From a virus, in the IMG/VR virus record IMGVR_UViG_3300043395_001388, positions 1-45,153 of that record: 45,153 nt of DNA. One strand, given 5' to 3'. The translations under genes were made by a program, and so were the position numbers. Under the pieces are notes generated by a model. The model worked only from the letters and a program-made list of their open reading frames with translations. It made no database searches and was not told where the DNA came from. Below are positions 1 to 8,430 of the stretch, piece by piece. How positions within the stretch are numbered: the first letter of the stretch is position 1; every line of letters begins with the position of its first letter.

Positions 1-284
1 TTTATACATACATTATCATTATGTCACCCACTCTTATTTAAAGACTCAGCGAGAAGTAGTCCGATTGCACATTCTATTTAAAGTCCCATGATGTGTACGG
101 GAGGGATTAGGCAGCTACTGCGTAATCCATACCTACGAATGCCATAAGGTCATCGTAAGTCATTGTTGACATTTCGTCATTTATTGTTTTGTACATAGTT
201 TAAAGAGTTATAGTACATATCTCTACGTGTGGTACTACTATTTACATTGCAATCAATTCCATAGCATCCCCAATATAATAAATA
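1..284. other. Mostly non-coding flank downstream of the AAA+ gene
   Basis: No convincing gene fills this stretch. On the minus strand the frame of the AAA+ gene stays open for 35 codons after its TAA before the next stop at 177-179, but that frame has no good start codon. One 29-codon ATG ORF (107-196) is listed separately. Positions 1-106 hold only very short frames. Two similar AT-rich words, CTTTAAATA on the minus strand near 75-85 and near 35-45, are spaced about 40 bp apart; their meaning is unclear. No tRNA cloverleaf or terminator hairpin was recognised. Confidence 0.5.
107..196 (-). CDS. Possible 29-aa protein
   Basis: A minus-strand ATG ORF of 29 residues, starting MYKTINDEM and ending with an acidic then hydrophobic tail (DLMAFVGMDYAVAA). 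It lies about 90 nt after the AAA+ gene and is read in the same direction, as all genes here are. There is no clear Shine-Dalgarno sequence, but most genes in this window also lack one. The composition looks protein-like, with mixed acidic and hydrophobic residues and few rare residues. It is short enough to arise by chance, so it is offered as a candidate only. Confidence 0.3.
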   Translation of the reverse strand: MYKTINDEMSTMTYDDLMAFVGMDYAVAA

Positions 285-1424
285 TTAATAAGTTCTAAAA
301 CCTATTGTCTGTCTTTCTTCTACTGTCTTATCTTGTTGTTTATCAACATTATAAATTTCAGCTAATGTCATTCCTTTATCTGCTACAAAATCCTTACCAA
401 CTTCTTTTAATAATTTATTTGTATCTTCTATACTTAAAGGTCCAAATTTATGTTCTGATATTAATCTACCTTTTCTCAATAATGCTTTATCAATTTTCTC
501 TTTACTCATATTAAAAGTGGCAATTATATGTAAATTTAATATATCACCTAATATACCATCACTTAAATTTAATAAGTTAGATACGCCTACTGAGCTACCA
601 CTCATTTGTCTATCACCAATTACCTTTTCAGCATCTTCAATAATCAAAACACAATCTTTATTTTCCATTAAGAAAGGAACAAAATCTGGACTCACAATAC
701 TCTCTGCCATAAAAGGTGGTAAGAATAAAACTTTCTTTCCTAATTCATGTGCCAAATATTTAATGTAAGTTGTTTTTCCTGTACCTGGATCACCATGTAA
801 TAATACTAATTTTGCATTATTATTGTTTTTACCATTAATAGTATTAACAATATTTTTATGTATCTCATTAAAACCACTACCGTAGTTTAAATCCAGTTCT
901 TTAATAATTGGTTTTTTCAAATCAAATGCTTCAGTTTCAAATCCATATGATGTTGATTTTAAAAGATGGATTTTTCCTTTCATATCTTTTTTCAAAAACT
1001 TTTTTATATTTGGTAGTGTATTAAATACATATGATACATCAGTTGTTGTTTGAACCCACCCTTTATATTGTCTGTTTTTAGGATTTTTACCTGCTTTTGC
1101 AATCATAGTTTCTTCATCATATAATCCACTTTCATCTAATCTATTAGATATACCAAACAAAATACAATCATTTGTTTCTTTAATAAATTTTTCGTAAACC
1201 GCAGTTGTTGAATATGATGTTGGGTCTGTATAATTTCTTTTTTCATTTATTAATTGGAATCCATTCTCTTTAAGATATTCAACTATATTATTAGATAACA
1301 CAATATTAGAACCAAAATAAACTTGATTTATTGTTTTACCTGTTTTTTCACTTGCATATTTTTCAGATGGGAATTCACCACCATGCCCCGATGAATAATA
1401 ATTATATTTGGTTTCCTGTAACAT
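285..1424 (-). CDS. AAA+ ATPase (BCS1/FtsH-like core)
   Basis: A 379-aa protein. Residues 1-200 form an N-terminal domain I do not recognise. The C-terminal half is an AAA+ core: Walker A GDPGTGKTT (211-219), Walker B CVLIIEDAE (about 258-266), a sensor-1 Asn in ATFN (about 305) and Arg residues in LLRKGR (315-320) that could serve as arginine finger. It ends with RQTIGFRTY. ATP-driven remodelling of a protein or nucleoprotein complex is the family expectation; the substrate cannot be read from the sequence. The ATG start at 1424 overlaps the end of the upstream SGNH gene by 23 nt, suggesting coupled translation in one operon. ATPase assignment is firm, biological role unknown. Confidence 0.88.
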   Translation of the reverse strand: MLQETKYNYYSSGHGGEFPSEKYASEKTGKTINQVYFGSNIVLSNNIVEYLKENGFQLINEKRNYTDPTSYSTTAVYEKFIKETNDCILFGISNRLDESGLYDEETMIAKAGKNPKNRQYKGWVQTTTDVSYVFNTLPNIKKFLKKDMKGKIHLLKSTSYGFETEAFDLKKPIIKELDLNYGSGFNEIHKNIVNTINGKNNNNAKLVLLHGDPGTGKTTYIKYLAHELGKKVLFLPPFMAESIVSPDFVPFLMENKDCVLIIEDAEKVIGDRQMSGSSVGVSNLLNLSDGILGDILNLHIIATFNMSKEKIDKALLRKGRLISEHKFGPLSIEDTNKLLKEVGKDFVADKGMTLAEIYNVDKQQDKTVEERQTIGFRTY

Positions 1425-2169
1425 ATGGTAATAATAATTTTGTTAGTTCTTTATGTCCTTTTGGTGATGGATGTCCTCTTTCTTCAAACATACTATCATC
1501 TTTAAATCCTTTTAGATATTTTGTTAAGTTAATATCTTTAAAAGATTGTGGAATTTGTTTCCATAAATCTACCAATCCAAAGTAATCTTCCGTATCATCA
1601 AATTGCTTAGCTACTTTTTCAGTATTGATATCTTTATTTAGGGTAAAAATTTCATCTTCATCGTAATTGAAGAATGCATTTATACAAAGATAAGGTATTT
1701 TATTTGCTTCACAAAATGATTTAAGGGAAATTATTTGATGAAAAACCCTTAGTAATGAAGGAGTTAGATGAGTTTGATGAATTACATATTTACTATCTGT
1801 TAAATGATGTTCATCTATCTTACCCCATTTATCTTTATGTGTCCATAATCTTTCGTTTACAAATACATCACCATCAAAATAATCAAATCTAGTGGGTGCT
1901 GTAAAAGATATTAAAACAAATATTTCATCTACTTTAACATAACCCAATTCTTCATTATAAATTGGTTCACCATTAATAAATTTACATAAATCTCTTAATG
2001 TATTTCTATAAATTCTATCATTTGATATACCACTACTAGCTACATTGAAATCTATCAAACCTTTTTCTTTGGCTAATAATGTAGAGAAACGATTAGTTCT
2101 GTCTTTTAATTCTGACCCCCAACTAACTGAATCACCGTTTGTATATAATACTTTTAATTTTTTTTCCAT
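1402..2169 (-). CDS. SGNH/GDSL-like hydrolase fold protein
   Basis: A 255-aa protein with the block pattern of the SGNH hydrolase family: a GDS motif right after the first strand (near residues 12-14), an ASSGISNDR segment that fits the Gly and Asn oxyanion blocks (near 44-52), and a C-terminal GHPSPKGH segment matching the His block. The family comprises esterases, lipases and carbohydrate deacetylases; in phages it is often found without a known substrate. I use the ATG at 2169; a GTG six bases upstream would add two residues. The gene overlaps the methyltransferase stop by 16 nt and the AAA+ start by 23 nt. Fold fairly sure, substrate unknown. Confidence 0.7.
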   Translation of the reverse strand: MEKKLKVLYTNGDSVSWGSELKDRTNRFSTLLAKEKGLIDFNVASSGISNDRIYRNTLRDLCKFINGEPIYNEELGYVKVDEIFVLISFTAPTRFDYFDGDVFVNERLWTHKDKWGKIDEHHLTDSKYVIHQTHLTPSLLRVFHQIISLKSFCEANKIPYLCINAFFNYDEDEIFTLNKDINTEKVAKQFDDTEDYFGLVDLWKQIPQSFKDINLTKYLKGFKDDSMFEERGHPSPKGHKELTKLLLPYVTGNQI

Positions 2170-3386
2170 ACCCACATTGGTTCACAAAAAGTTTTATCAC
2201 CTGCTTCCCTTGCTTTCTCTAATGCTTCTTCGGTGTATCTATCCTCATCACCCTCTATAATTGCTCCTGCTCCTGCTGAACCTGGTCTTTTGGCCATTTC
2301 CATACCAATACATCCTAAGTATTCTGCACCCTCTTGTTGCTCCAAAAATTCATTCATTGGAGTAGTGATTGCTCTATAACCTTTATCACTTCCTTTTGAT
2401 GCTGCATATACATCTGCAATATTTACAATCAACACACCACCTTTTTTTAGGGTTTTCCAAATCTTTCCCAATGCTTTGTGAAGAAATTGCTCATTCCACG
2501 CATCAATTGTTTTATATCTAACCCAACTTTGAGTATCATCATATGAATACCTTTCAACACTAAAATAAGGAGGAGAAGTAAAAGCGATATCGAAATAATT
2601 ATCGTATCCAGCATAGTCAAAATCTTCAGCTGGACTCTCCACAAAAGTAGCTTTTTTTTCCACCTCAAAGAATCCATTATTCTTTTCATAGAACTCTGCT
2701 TGTTGTCTATAAATAGGATGATTTTCTTTGCGTGGGTCAATACCTACATAATGTTTTCCATATTCACTAGCATAAAACCCACACAATCTATCACCCCAAC
2801 CTGCCGCAAAATCCAATACGGTTTCTGCTTTAAACATATCGTACAATGCCTTTGCTACATTTGGTTTAAACTGAGAACAAATATATTTTCTAAGTGAAAG
2901 TGCAACTCTCAATGCCGGTTTATCTATTTCGTCAAACTTTAAAGTGTACATTGCACCCATTAAAGTGTACATAAAATCATATGTTTCCCAAGTTCTTTTT
3001 GGACCAGGTGAAACTGTCCCATCTACACCCCATCTATTCGCCTGTTGAAAATAATTCGATGCTTCATTACCATTATTAATTCTACGGAAGTATAATTGTT
3101 TACCACCATATCCTAAACCAAATCTACTATCACCCGCTTTACGAATAAACCACTCATCATCTCTAACTAATTCTTGCCAACGAATACCCTTTAATGCTAG
3201 ATATTCTTTACGTGCATCTTCTTCTGTAATTTCTGCATATGGAAGTGGATAGTCCATAGCAATTTTAGCTAAGGATTCTTGTACATCTTCTTTACTAAAT
3301 GTTTCTTTAATATATGTCCATTGTTCTGCATTAATATACAGATATGGAGACATGTTCTTAAATTGATTAAAATATTCTAAATACAT
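2154..3386 (-). CDS. DNA methyltransferase-like protein (TSPPYF motif)
   Basis: A 410-aa protein. A SAM-binding motif I occurs at about 190-200 (VLDFAAGWGDR), an acidic strand-2 end at GIDP (about 215-218), and a catalytic motif IV TSPPYF at about 270-275, followed by a GGVLIVNIADVY strand. The SPPY tetrapeptide is the signature of amino methyltransferases that make N6-methyladenine or N4-methylcytosine, and the order motif I then motif IV fits the gamma-like arrangement. The first ~170 residues are an extra domain and may hold target recognition. Probable role: modification of phage DNA against host restriction, by inference. It sits between the thioredoxin and SGNH genes and overlaps the latter. 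Confidence 0.75.
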   Translation of the reverse strand: MYLEYFNQFKNMSPYLYINAEQWTYIKETFSKEDVQESLAKIAMDYPLPYAEITEEDARKEYLALKGIRWQELVRDDEWFIRKAGDSRFGLGYGGKQLYFRRINNGNEASNYFQQANRWGVDGTVSPGPKRTWETYDFMYTLMGAMYTLKFDEIDKPALRVALSLRKYICSQFKPNVAKALYDMFKAETVLDFAAGWGDRLCGFYASEYGKHYVGIDPRKENHPIYRQQAEFYEKNNGFFEVEKKATFVESPAEDFDYAGYDNYFDIAFTSPPYFSVERYSYDDTQSWVRYKTIDAWNEQFLHKALGKIWKTLKKGGVLIVNIADVYAASKGSDKGYRAITTPMNEFLEQQEGAEYLGCIGMEMAKRPGSAGAGAIIEGDEDRYTEEALEKAREAGDKTFCEPMWVWKKN

Positions 3387-3424
3387 AACTCTAATTTACA
3401 AAACTTTTTTTATAAATCCAATTA

Positions 3425-3694
3425 TTATAAGGATTCATTTATAGCATTTATATATGCTATCTTAGAACTTAATCCAGTAAAACGGTTTACTTCAACACCA
3501 TCTTTAACTAATACAATTGTTGGAACGGAACGAATACCATATTTTACTACTTCATCTACTTCCGTATCAACATCATATTCTTCAAATTTTACATTTGAAT
3601 TTGCACTAAATCCTTGTTTAATTTCTGTAATTACCGGTGCTAATGCCCTACATGGACCACACCATTCTGCACTAAATTTTTTTACTGTTACCAT
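3425..3694 (-). CDS. trxA: Thioredoxin
   Basis: An 89-aa single-domain thioredoxin with the active site WCGPC at residues 11-15 and the cis-Pro loop SVPTIV at about 57-61. It is shorter than typical thioredoxins (about 105 aa), trimmed at both ends. The gene starts inside the end of the DUF5522 gene (23-nt overlap) and lies in the same operon as the class II ribonucleotide reductase, so the natural reading is that it reduces the C-terminal cysteine pair of that enzyme. No signal peptide, so cytosolic. Confidence 0.93.
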   Translation of the reverse strand: MVTVKKFSAEWCGPCRALAPVITEIKQGFSANSNVKFEEYDVDTEVDEVVKYGIRSVPTIVLVKDGVEVNRFTGLSSKIAYINAINESL

Positions 3695-3878
3695 TTTCTT
3701 TTTGTTTTATGTTTTTATTTCCTTTTATATATTTTGGCTCATATGGACAATGGCGGCACTTACTACCACAGCAATAACCTCGCTCAAGGTGATACTTAGG
3801 AGTGAACACCACTTTACCATTTTCCAAATAATATAACGATTCATCATCTCTATTTAATTTCACATGCACCCCCTGCAC
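3672..3878 (-). CDS. Cys-rich DUF5522-like protein
   Basis: A 68-aa protein. The core reads VVFTPKYHLERGYCC then GSKCRHCPY, a four-cysteine CC-x3-C-x2-C cluster that matches the DUF5522 family, small proteins I know mainly from Bacteroidota genomes. Cysteine spacing suggests metal or Fe-S binding, but the function is unknown. The start is uncertain: in-frame GTG codons lie at 3878, 3869 and 3863, and no ATG is available before the conserved core; a G-rich stretch upstream of the last could act as ribosome binding site. It overlaps the ribonucleotide reductase end (up to 29 nt) and the thioredoxin start, so it is embedded in a dNTP-synthesis cassette. Confidence 0.8.
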   Translation of the reverse strand: MQGVHVKLNRDDESLYYLENGKVVFTPKYHLERGYCCGSKCRHCPYEPKYIKGNKNIKQKENGNSKKI

Positions 3879-5706
3879 ACGCTAATTCACCACTTAAATC
3901 TGTATTATCTTCTAATTCTATTACTTTACTCAAATCAATTTCATGTAAAGTTTTCATTAATTCTTCATATTTCTCTTTTGTACAATCTTCAAATGGAGCT
4001 TGGATGTAAGTACCACCATCATAAGGTAATACCGAAAGTCCATTATATGCATCTTTATTTTCCCACATCCATTCACCAACTGCATCCCACTCATGCTCTC
4101 TAATTGAAACTGTTGCTGATACATTGTGGGAGTTATTACCTGTTCTGTGTCCTGGTTTAATCCATTCTTGATGAACTTTCTTAACTCTTTCTAATAATTG
4201 AATAGGTGATTCAGTACGGAAGATTGATCCTGCTGGTGCTTTTTGTGGAATACCAATAACCGCAGTATCATGTGGTCTAAAGTATTCATCTTCTACCAGC
4301 TCCGGATGATTTAACAAAAGATGTGTATAAATACTTTCGTTCTTACCTACTCTTACTCTACGAATGTAGTAATCATTATGCCAAGCGTGAATACCACTAC
4401 TTGTTCCTAATGTTAATGATGTAGTTCCTGCGGGTTTCACAGTCGTTGTTCTTGCTGAAACATTTATATTTAATATTCCTGCTACTCTTTTATTTTCTTC
4501 TTTAACCGCTTTTGCTGCTTCTTTCATATCCAATTTCAATACTGCACCACTACCAATACCCGTCATACTAACACCAATCAATGCATCCTTTTCAGTTGTT
4601 CTTTGCCAAATTGGTCTTAAATAATGGAAATCAGTATAACCCGCTTGCAATGTTCCGATGAATGATGCTGCTTTTACTCTTGAATTCAAGTCATCCTGGT
4701 CTACTACATCACTTACATTCACTTCACATAAGTTACAGAATTGGAAAGGTCTTAATGCAATTTCACAACAAGGATTAGTTCCCCAATCTTTATCGTTTGA
4801 TAAGTAGATACCAGGTTCACCCGCTCCACTTGCTTCGATTCTTTTCCAAAGGTCTAAAAAATATTCCTTTGTAATTTTATGTCTCATTAATACCGCAGAG
4901 TTATTTGCTCTACCTCTTTGTGGATTTGTTTCCCACCAAGCACCACTCTTACAACTAATCATTTCTTCATCAGTTGCGGAAAATAATGATATTAATGCTG
5001 CTCTTCTAATACCACCTGCTAATACTGCATCGGCGATGTGACAAATAATGTCATGAACTTCAATTGGTTTTAATTTATCGCTATCATTTTTTGAATCCAA
5101 AATACCTTCAATCTTAATCAAACATTCTTTTAATGGTTGAGGTCCTGGTGCTTTACCACCTGATGTAATTAATCTTGCACCTTTAGGACGAATATCTCTG
5201 AAATCAAATACTGGTTTACTTCCACCAAAGAAGTATGCTTTCATCAATACTGAAATCGAATCTGCCCATCCTTCAATAGAATCACCGATAAGGAATCTTC
5301 TTGTTTTATCTACATTTGGTTTTCTAATTTCAGGTAATTGTTCAACATGATGTTTTTGTACTGAATATCCTACACCAGTTCCACCTAATAATAAAAACAT
5401 AATTTCTGAAAATACTCTCCAATCATCTGCTGGTGCAAATGCACAATTGTAAATTCTGTTTGGTGAAATTTCAATTGGTTTACCTGCGAATTGCATTGAA
5501 CGCATTGAAGGTAAAACTTTTTTATCATAAACAAACTTGTAATTCTCTCTAATTTCTTCTTCTAATTTTGGATATTTTTTAATATGCATATCCATATTTC
5601 TCGTCACCAGTTCTTCCCATGTTTCTCTTCTGTTTAATTCTGGTCTAAATTTTGCGTACTTCATGTACACCGTAATGTCTGATAAAATCCTTTGTGAAAT
5701 GTCCAT
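3850..5706 (-). CDS. nrdJ: Adenosylcobalamin-dependent (class II) ribonucleotide reductase
   Basis: A 618-aa single-chain reductase making deoxyribonucleotides using adenosylcobalamin. Key features: first redox cysteine in YNCAF (C88), the glycine-rich GGTGVGYSV stretch (108-116), the radical site NPCCEI with N311, C313 and E315, second redox cysteine in FCNL (C324), and a C-terminal pair C610/C615 in ACAGGACE. The 11-residue spacing C313-C324 and 5-residue spacing of the C-terminal pair equal those of the Lactobacillus leichmannii triphosphate reductase (408/419 and 731/736), so the monomeric RTPR-type is the best match. No R2 subunit gene is present. It needs host or environmental B12. Co-transcribed with DUF5522 and thioredoxin genes. 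Confidence 0.95.
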   Translation of the reverse strand: MDISQRILSDITVYMKYAKFRPELNRRETWEELVTRNMDMHIKKYPKLEEEIRENYKFVYDKKVLPSMRSMQFAGKPIEISPNRIYNCAFAPADDWRVFSEIMFLLLGGTGVGYSVQKHHVEQLPEIRKPNVDKTRRFLIGDSIEGWADSISVLMKAYFFGGSKPVFDFRDIRPKGARLITSGGKAPGPQPLKECLIKIEGILDSKNDSDKLKPIEVHDIICHIADAVLAGGIRRAALISLFSATDEEMISCKSGAWWETNPQRGRANNSAVLMRHKITKEYFLDLWKRIEASGAGEPGIYLSNDKDWGTNPCCEIALRPFQFCNLCEVNVSDVVDQDDLNSRVKAASFIGTLQAGYTDFHYLRPIWQRTTEKDALIGVSMTGIGSGAVLKLDMKEAAKAVKEENKRVAGILNINVSARTTTVKPAGTTSLTLGTSSGIHAWHNDYYIRRVRVGKNESIYTHLLLNHPELVEDEYFRPHDTAVIGIPQKAPAGSIFRTESPIQLLERVKKVHQEWIKPGHRTGNNSHNVSATVSIREHEWDAVGEWMWENKDAYNGLSVLPYDGGTYIQAPFEDCTKEKYEELMKTLHEIDLSKVIELEDNTDLSGELACAGGACEIK

Positions 5707-5860
5707 TTTTTTGTAATAATTTTTGATTAATAAATAAAACTTTTTTCCGGAAAAGTGTAAAATAGACTTATAATTATGAGTATATTCATATATAGAGTCA
5801 AGTTTTTATTAAAAAAAACCTACTTTTTTACATATTTTTTTCCACACTTCATTATACTTA
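5707..5860 (-). promoter_or_regulatory. Intergenic region ahead of nrdJ, likely promoter
   Basis: At 154 bp this is the longest gap between two genes in the replication half. On the minus strand it holds a TTGACT word followed by several TA-rich blocks (TATATATG, TAATTATA), which could form a host-type promoter, although the match to a Bacteroidota box TAnnTTTG is imperfect. Closer to the start is a perfect 12-bp palindrome TTTTCCGGAAAA (5743-5754), a possible operator or small hairpin. No Shine-Dalgarno sequence precedes the nrdJ ATG. Which element acts is not decidable by eye. Confidence 0.4.
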
Positions 5861-7219
5861 TTAACCCATATTTTCTATGTATTTTTTGTGTAATAATTTT
5901 TTTTCTAAAGTATTGCCATTAGCCGCTTCTTTTTGTGCTATGATACCATCTGCGGATTGTGCTTCAAATACATCTATCTGTCCTACCATAGTATCCATCT
6001 TTGCAGGAAATGTTAAACCATCTGCACCAAATCTGTTTTTCATAACATGGAATCGAGCTGTGTTGTTTAGTTTATCTTTTGCCTTTCTACTTACACTCAC
6101 AATAAAATCTGCTGTCATTACTTTTGCATAAGAATCTGCGATAGAATCTGCTTGAATTACTTCTGAATCAATTGCACCTCTATTAGTTTGTGATGCTGTC
6201 CAAACAGGTATTCCTAATTCACCACTCAATCCTCTGATTTCTTCATATACACCACCTAATTCTGCATACAAACCATCTCTTTTACTAACTGGCTTTAACA
6301 AATCCGCATAATCTATAATAATTAAATCGGGTTTAAATCCAAATCCTCTACATTTTTCTAAGTGTGCTTTGATAGTTTTAACACTTGCTCCTCTTGGTGG
6401 ATAATATTTTACCATCAATTCTGCTTTATGTCCTTCTAACTTTCTAACAACTTCTTCTTTTCTATCCTTTAATTCGTTTGATGGGATTCCAGTCAATATA
6501 GTATCGTATCTTGTACCTGCATAAATTTCTGATAATTCTAATGTATAATGCATTACATTGAATCCTGCTTTAACTGCATCTGCGGCTAATTTACACAACA
6601 CCCAAGTTTTACCTACACCACTAGGTGCTACTACAACACCTAATTCACCTGGCCCTAATCCACCATCCATTAATTCATTGATAACTTTCCAACCAGTAGG
6701 AACACAATTTCTCTTTGTTACTTCCATACGAGCTGCAATATCTTTGAAATAATCATGTCCTAAGTTATTTTCCAATCCCGCTTTTAATGCGTTTTGAACA
6801 ACAACTCCGATTTCATCCCAGCTCTTTTCTGATTTAATTAATTCTACGGATTGAAAGATTGCAGATTTAAGTTTTTGAAATTTAGAAAACTTAATGTATT
6901 CTTTTTTAACAAAATCCATATCTTCTGCACCAAAAACATCATAGACCTGTTTTAATCTTTCTACGATTTGTTTTTTCTGTGTATCAGACCCTAATGTAGA
7001 TAATCTTACTTTAAAGACATCTAATGTAGGTGCGGCAAATTGTTTGTTCTGATAAGATAAAATTTCCTCTACAATCCATCTATCTTGTTCGGTTTCAAAA
7101 TAATCTTTATTTGTGATTTCTGAAACCTGATTAAGAAAAGGTAAATCATTTAATAATGCAGCGATTACTTTAGATTGGTACGATTGTCCAAATTTTTCTA
7201 ATGTGTCTACTGCTTGCAT
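5861..7219 (-). CDS. DnaB-type replicative helicase (gp41-like)
   Basis: A 452-aa RecA-fold helicase. An N-terminal helical domain (1-150) precedes the motor: Walker A APSGVGKT (198-205), an LELS segment (about 227-230) matching the conserved Glu after strand 2, Walker B LIIIDYADLL with D303, and the WTASQTNRG motif (340-348) with the sensor Gln. The size is close to T4 gp41 (475 aa). It unwinds the replication fork ahead of the polymerase. The gene starts at the very base where the 51-aa gene ends, and is followed by the nrdJ promoter region. No primase gene was recognised in the window. Confidence 0.92.
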   Translation of the reverse strand: MQAVDTLEKFGQSYQSKVIAALLNDLPFLNQVSEITNKDYFETEQDRWIVEEILSYQNKQFAAPTLDVFKVRLSTLGSDTQKKQIVERLKQVYDVFGAEDMDFVKKEYIKFSKFQKLKSAIFQSVELIKSEKSWDEIGVVVQNALKAGLENNLGHDYFKDIAARMEVTKRNCVPTGWKVINELMDGGLGPGELGVVVAPSGVGKTWVLCKLAADAVKAGFNVMHYTLELSEIYAGTRYDTILTGIPSNELKDRKEEVVRKLEGHKAELMVKYYPPRGASVKTIKAHLEKCRGFGFKPDLIIIDYADLLKPVSKRDGLYAELGGVYEEIRGLSGELGIPVWTASQTNRGAIDSEVIQADSIADSYAKVMTADFIVSVSRKAKDKLNNTARFHVMKNRFGADGLTFPAKMDTMVGQIDVFEAQSADGIIAQKEAANGNTLEKKLLHKKYIENMG

Positions 7220-7374
7220 TATTTATTATCTTTTTCTTTTGTTTCTTTCTTAGGATTTTTAAATTCTTTCCACTCCGATTTAGGAATAAATTTCCATTCA
7301 CTTGTTGCGTTATAGGCTTCCTTATCACTTACTCTAATAATGTTACCTGTTTTTGTACTTTTTAAACACTTCAT
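7219..7374 (-). CDS. Small basic protein, 51 aa
   Basis: A 51-aa protein starting MKCLKSTKTGNIIRVSD and ending in a Lys/Glu-rich tail, with SEWKFIPKSEWKEF in the middle. A longer frame exists upstream, but the ATG at 7374 is preceded by a perfect Shine-Dalgarno GGAGGT six bases away, and the longer version would run inside the exonuclease gene, so I take the short form. The fold looks like a tiny beta-rich domain followed by a disordered charged tail. It sits between the 5'-3' exonuclease and the helicase and may be a replisome accessory factor; that is only context. Confidence 0.72.
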   Translation of the reverse strand: MKCLKSTKTGNIIRVSDKEAYNATSEWKFIPKSEWKEFKNPKKETKEKDNK

Positions 7375-7380
7375 AGTTTG

Positions 7381-7386
7381 ACCTCC
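7381..7386 (-). promoter_or_regulatory. Strong Shine-Dalgarno deciding the start of the 51-aa gene
   Basis: GGAGGT on the minus strand, six bases before the ATG at 7374. This is the strongest ribosome binding site in the window and settles the start of the small gene. Neighbouring replication genes (helicase, RecA, ssDNA-binding protein) have nothing comparable. Confidence 0.7.
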
Positions 7387-7396
7387 ATGTATTTTT

Positions 7397-8425
7397 TTAT
7401 TTATGTAATTTTGCAAATGTAGATTGAATCCAACTATTAACATCACCAAATGAATTAATAACTTTCATTCCCATTGCCTTTTTTATGAAACCTAATTTAT
7501 CTAATTTTTCTGAATTATCCAAATATTTTTGGTTAATTGTTAATTTTTTATTTGTAGGAATATGTGGATCATATAATTGCATTAGTTGATAGTTTCTTTC
7601 AACTATATTTTTACTATCTAAAATTGTTTTGTAAATCTTATTATCATCCTTACGTTTTTCACACAATTCAAATAATGTATCTATCGTAATTTCCTTTTCT
7701 TCTGCCACCTCAGGAAATCTCTTAATAATAGTTTTAAGACCACACCCATTAATACCATCAATATTATCGGACTTATCACCATCAAGAGTGCGATAAACCA
7801 TAAAGTTTGTAGGATGAACACCATACTCTGCCAAAACAAGGTCAGTATCGTATAATTTTTTCTTTGTTGGTGAATATACTTTAACTCTTTCATTTACTAA
7901 TTGTAGAAAGTCTTTATCGGCACTCATCAGTACCGCACTTTCATCCTCTCTTAATAATTGTGAAGCAATATAACCCATAACATCATCTGCCTCAATTCCA
8001 TCATATAACATTACTTCTACTGGTAAATATTCTAAAAGTTCAAATAAACCTATCATTTGTCTTTTCATAGATTCACCTTCTTCTTCCGGGTTCATTAAAT
8101 CTGCGTATGCTCTATTCACTCTAAAACGATTATTACCCCTGTTCTCTTTATAACCTGAGTATAAATTTTTTCTAGATTTTGAGCCACCCTTACCATCAAA
8201 TACTACAATACATCTCGTCGCATCATACTCTCTAATTGCATAACCAATTCCTTTTAAGAAACCCACTATGCCTCCAATATGATCTCCGTTATCATCCATT
8301 GTAGGATTAACTGTCCAACTCCTAATAAAAGTATTAAGACCATCAACTATTAATACTTTTTCTTTTCCTAATTGCTGATGGTCTTTTTCTACTTCTTTCA
8401 GTAACCTTTTGTATGTTTCGTTCAT
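7397..8425 (-). CDS. 5'-3' exonuclease / flap nuclease (T4 RNase H-like)
   Basis: A 342-aa protein of the FEN/PIN-like 5' nuclease family. Metal-binding acidic residues appear in order: LIVDGLN (D28), VVFDG (D77), GIEADDVMGY (E145, D147, D148), SADKDFLQL (D170, D172) and GDKSDNIDG (D217, D220), the last leading into the helix-three-turn-helix segment GINGCGLKTI that grips duplex DNA. All are intact, so it should be active. Role: removing RNA primers and flaps during lagging-strand synthesis, as T4 RNase H does. It lies between the RecA and 51-aa genes, with a 5-bp gap to RecA. Confidence 0.92.
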   Translation of the reverse strand: MNETYKRLLKEVEKDHQQLGKEKVLIVDGLNTFIRSWTVNPTMDDNGDHIGGIVGFLKGIGYAIREYDATRCIVVFDGKGGSKSRKNLYSGYKENRGNNRFRVNRAYADLMNPEEEGESMKRQMIGLFELLEYLPVEVMLYDGIEADDVMGYIASQLLREDESAVLMSADKDFLQLVNERVKVYSPTKKKLYDTDLVLAEYGVHPTNFMVYRTLDGDKSDNIDGINGCGLKTIIKRFPEVAEEKEITIDTLFELCEKRKDDNKIYKTILDSKNIVERNYQLMQLYDPHIPTNKKLTINQKYLDNSEKLDKLGFIKKAMGMKVINSFGDVNSWIQSTFAKLHK

Positions 8426-8430
8426 AACCT

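Noticed and set aside
198-204. A TTTAAAC slippery heptamer on the minus strand after the AAA+ gene
   Set aside because: A -1 shift there runs into a stop after five codons and does not reach the 29-aa ORF, which lies in the +1 frame.
177-284. Stop-codon readthrough extension of the AAA+ protein (35 sense codons after TAA)
   Set aside because: An open stretch this short is expected fairly often by chance, and the protein already ends in what looks like a natural C-terminus; no readthrough signal was seen.
7219-7449. A 76-codon version of the 51-aa gene starting at 7449
   Set aside because: The extra N-terminal part lies within the exonuclease coding end, while the ATG at 7374 has a perfect GGAGGT.
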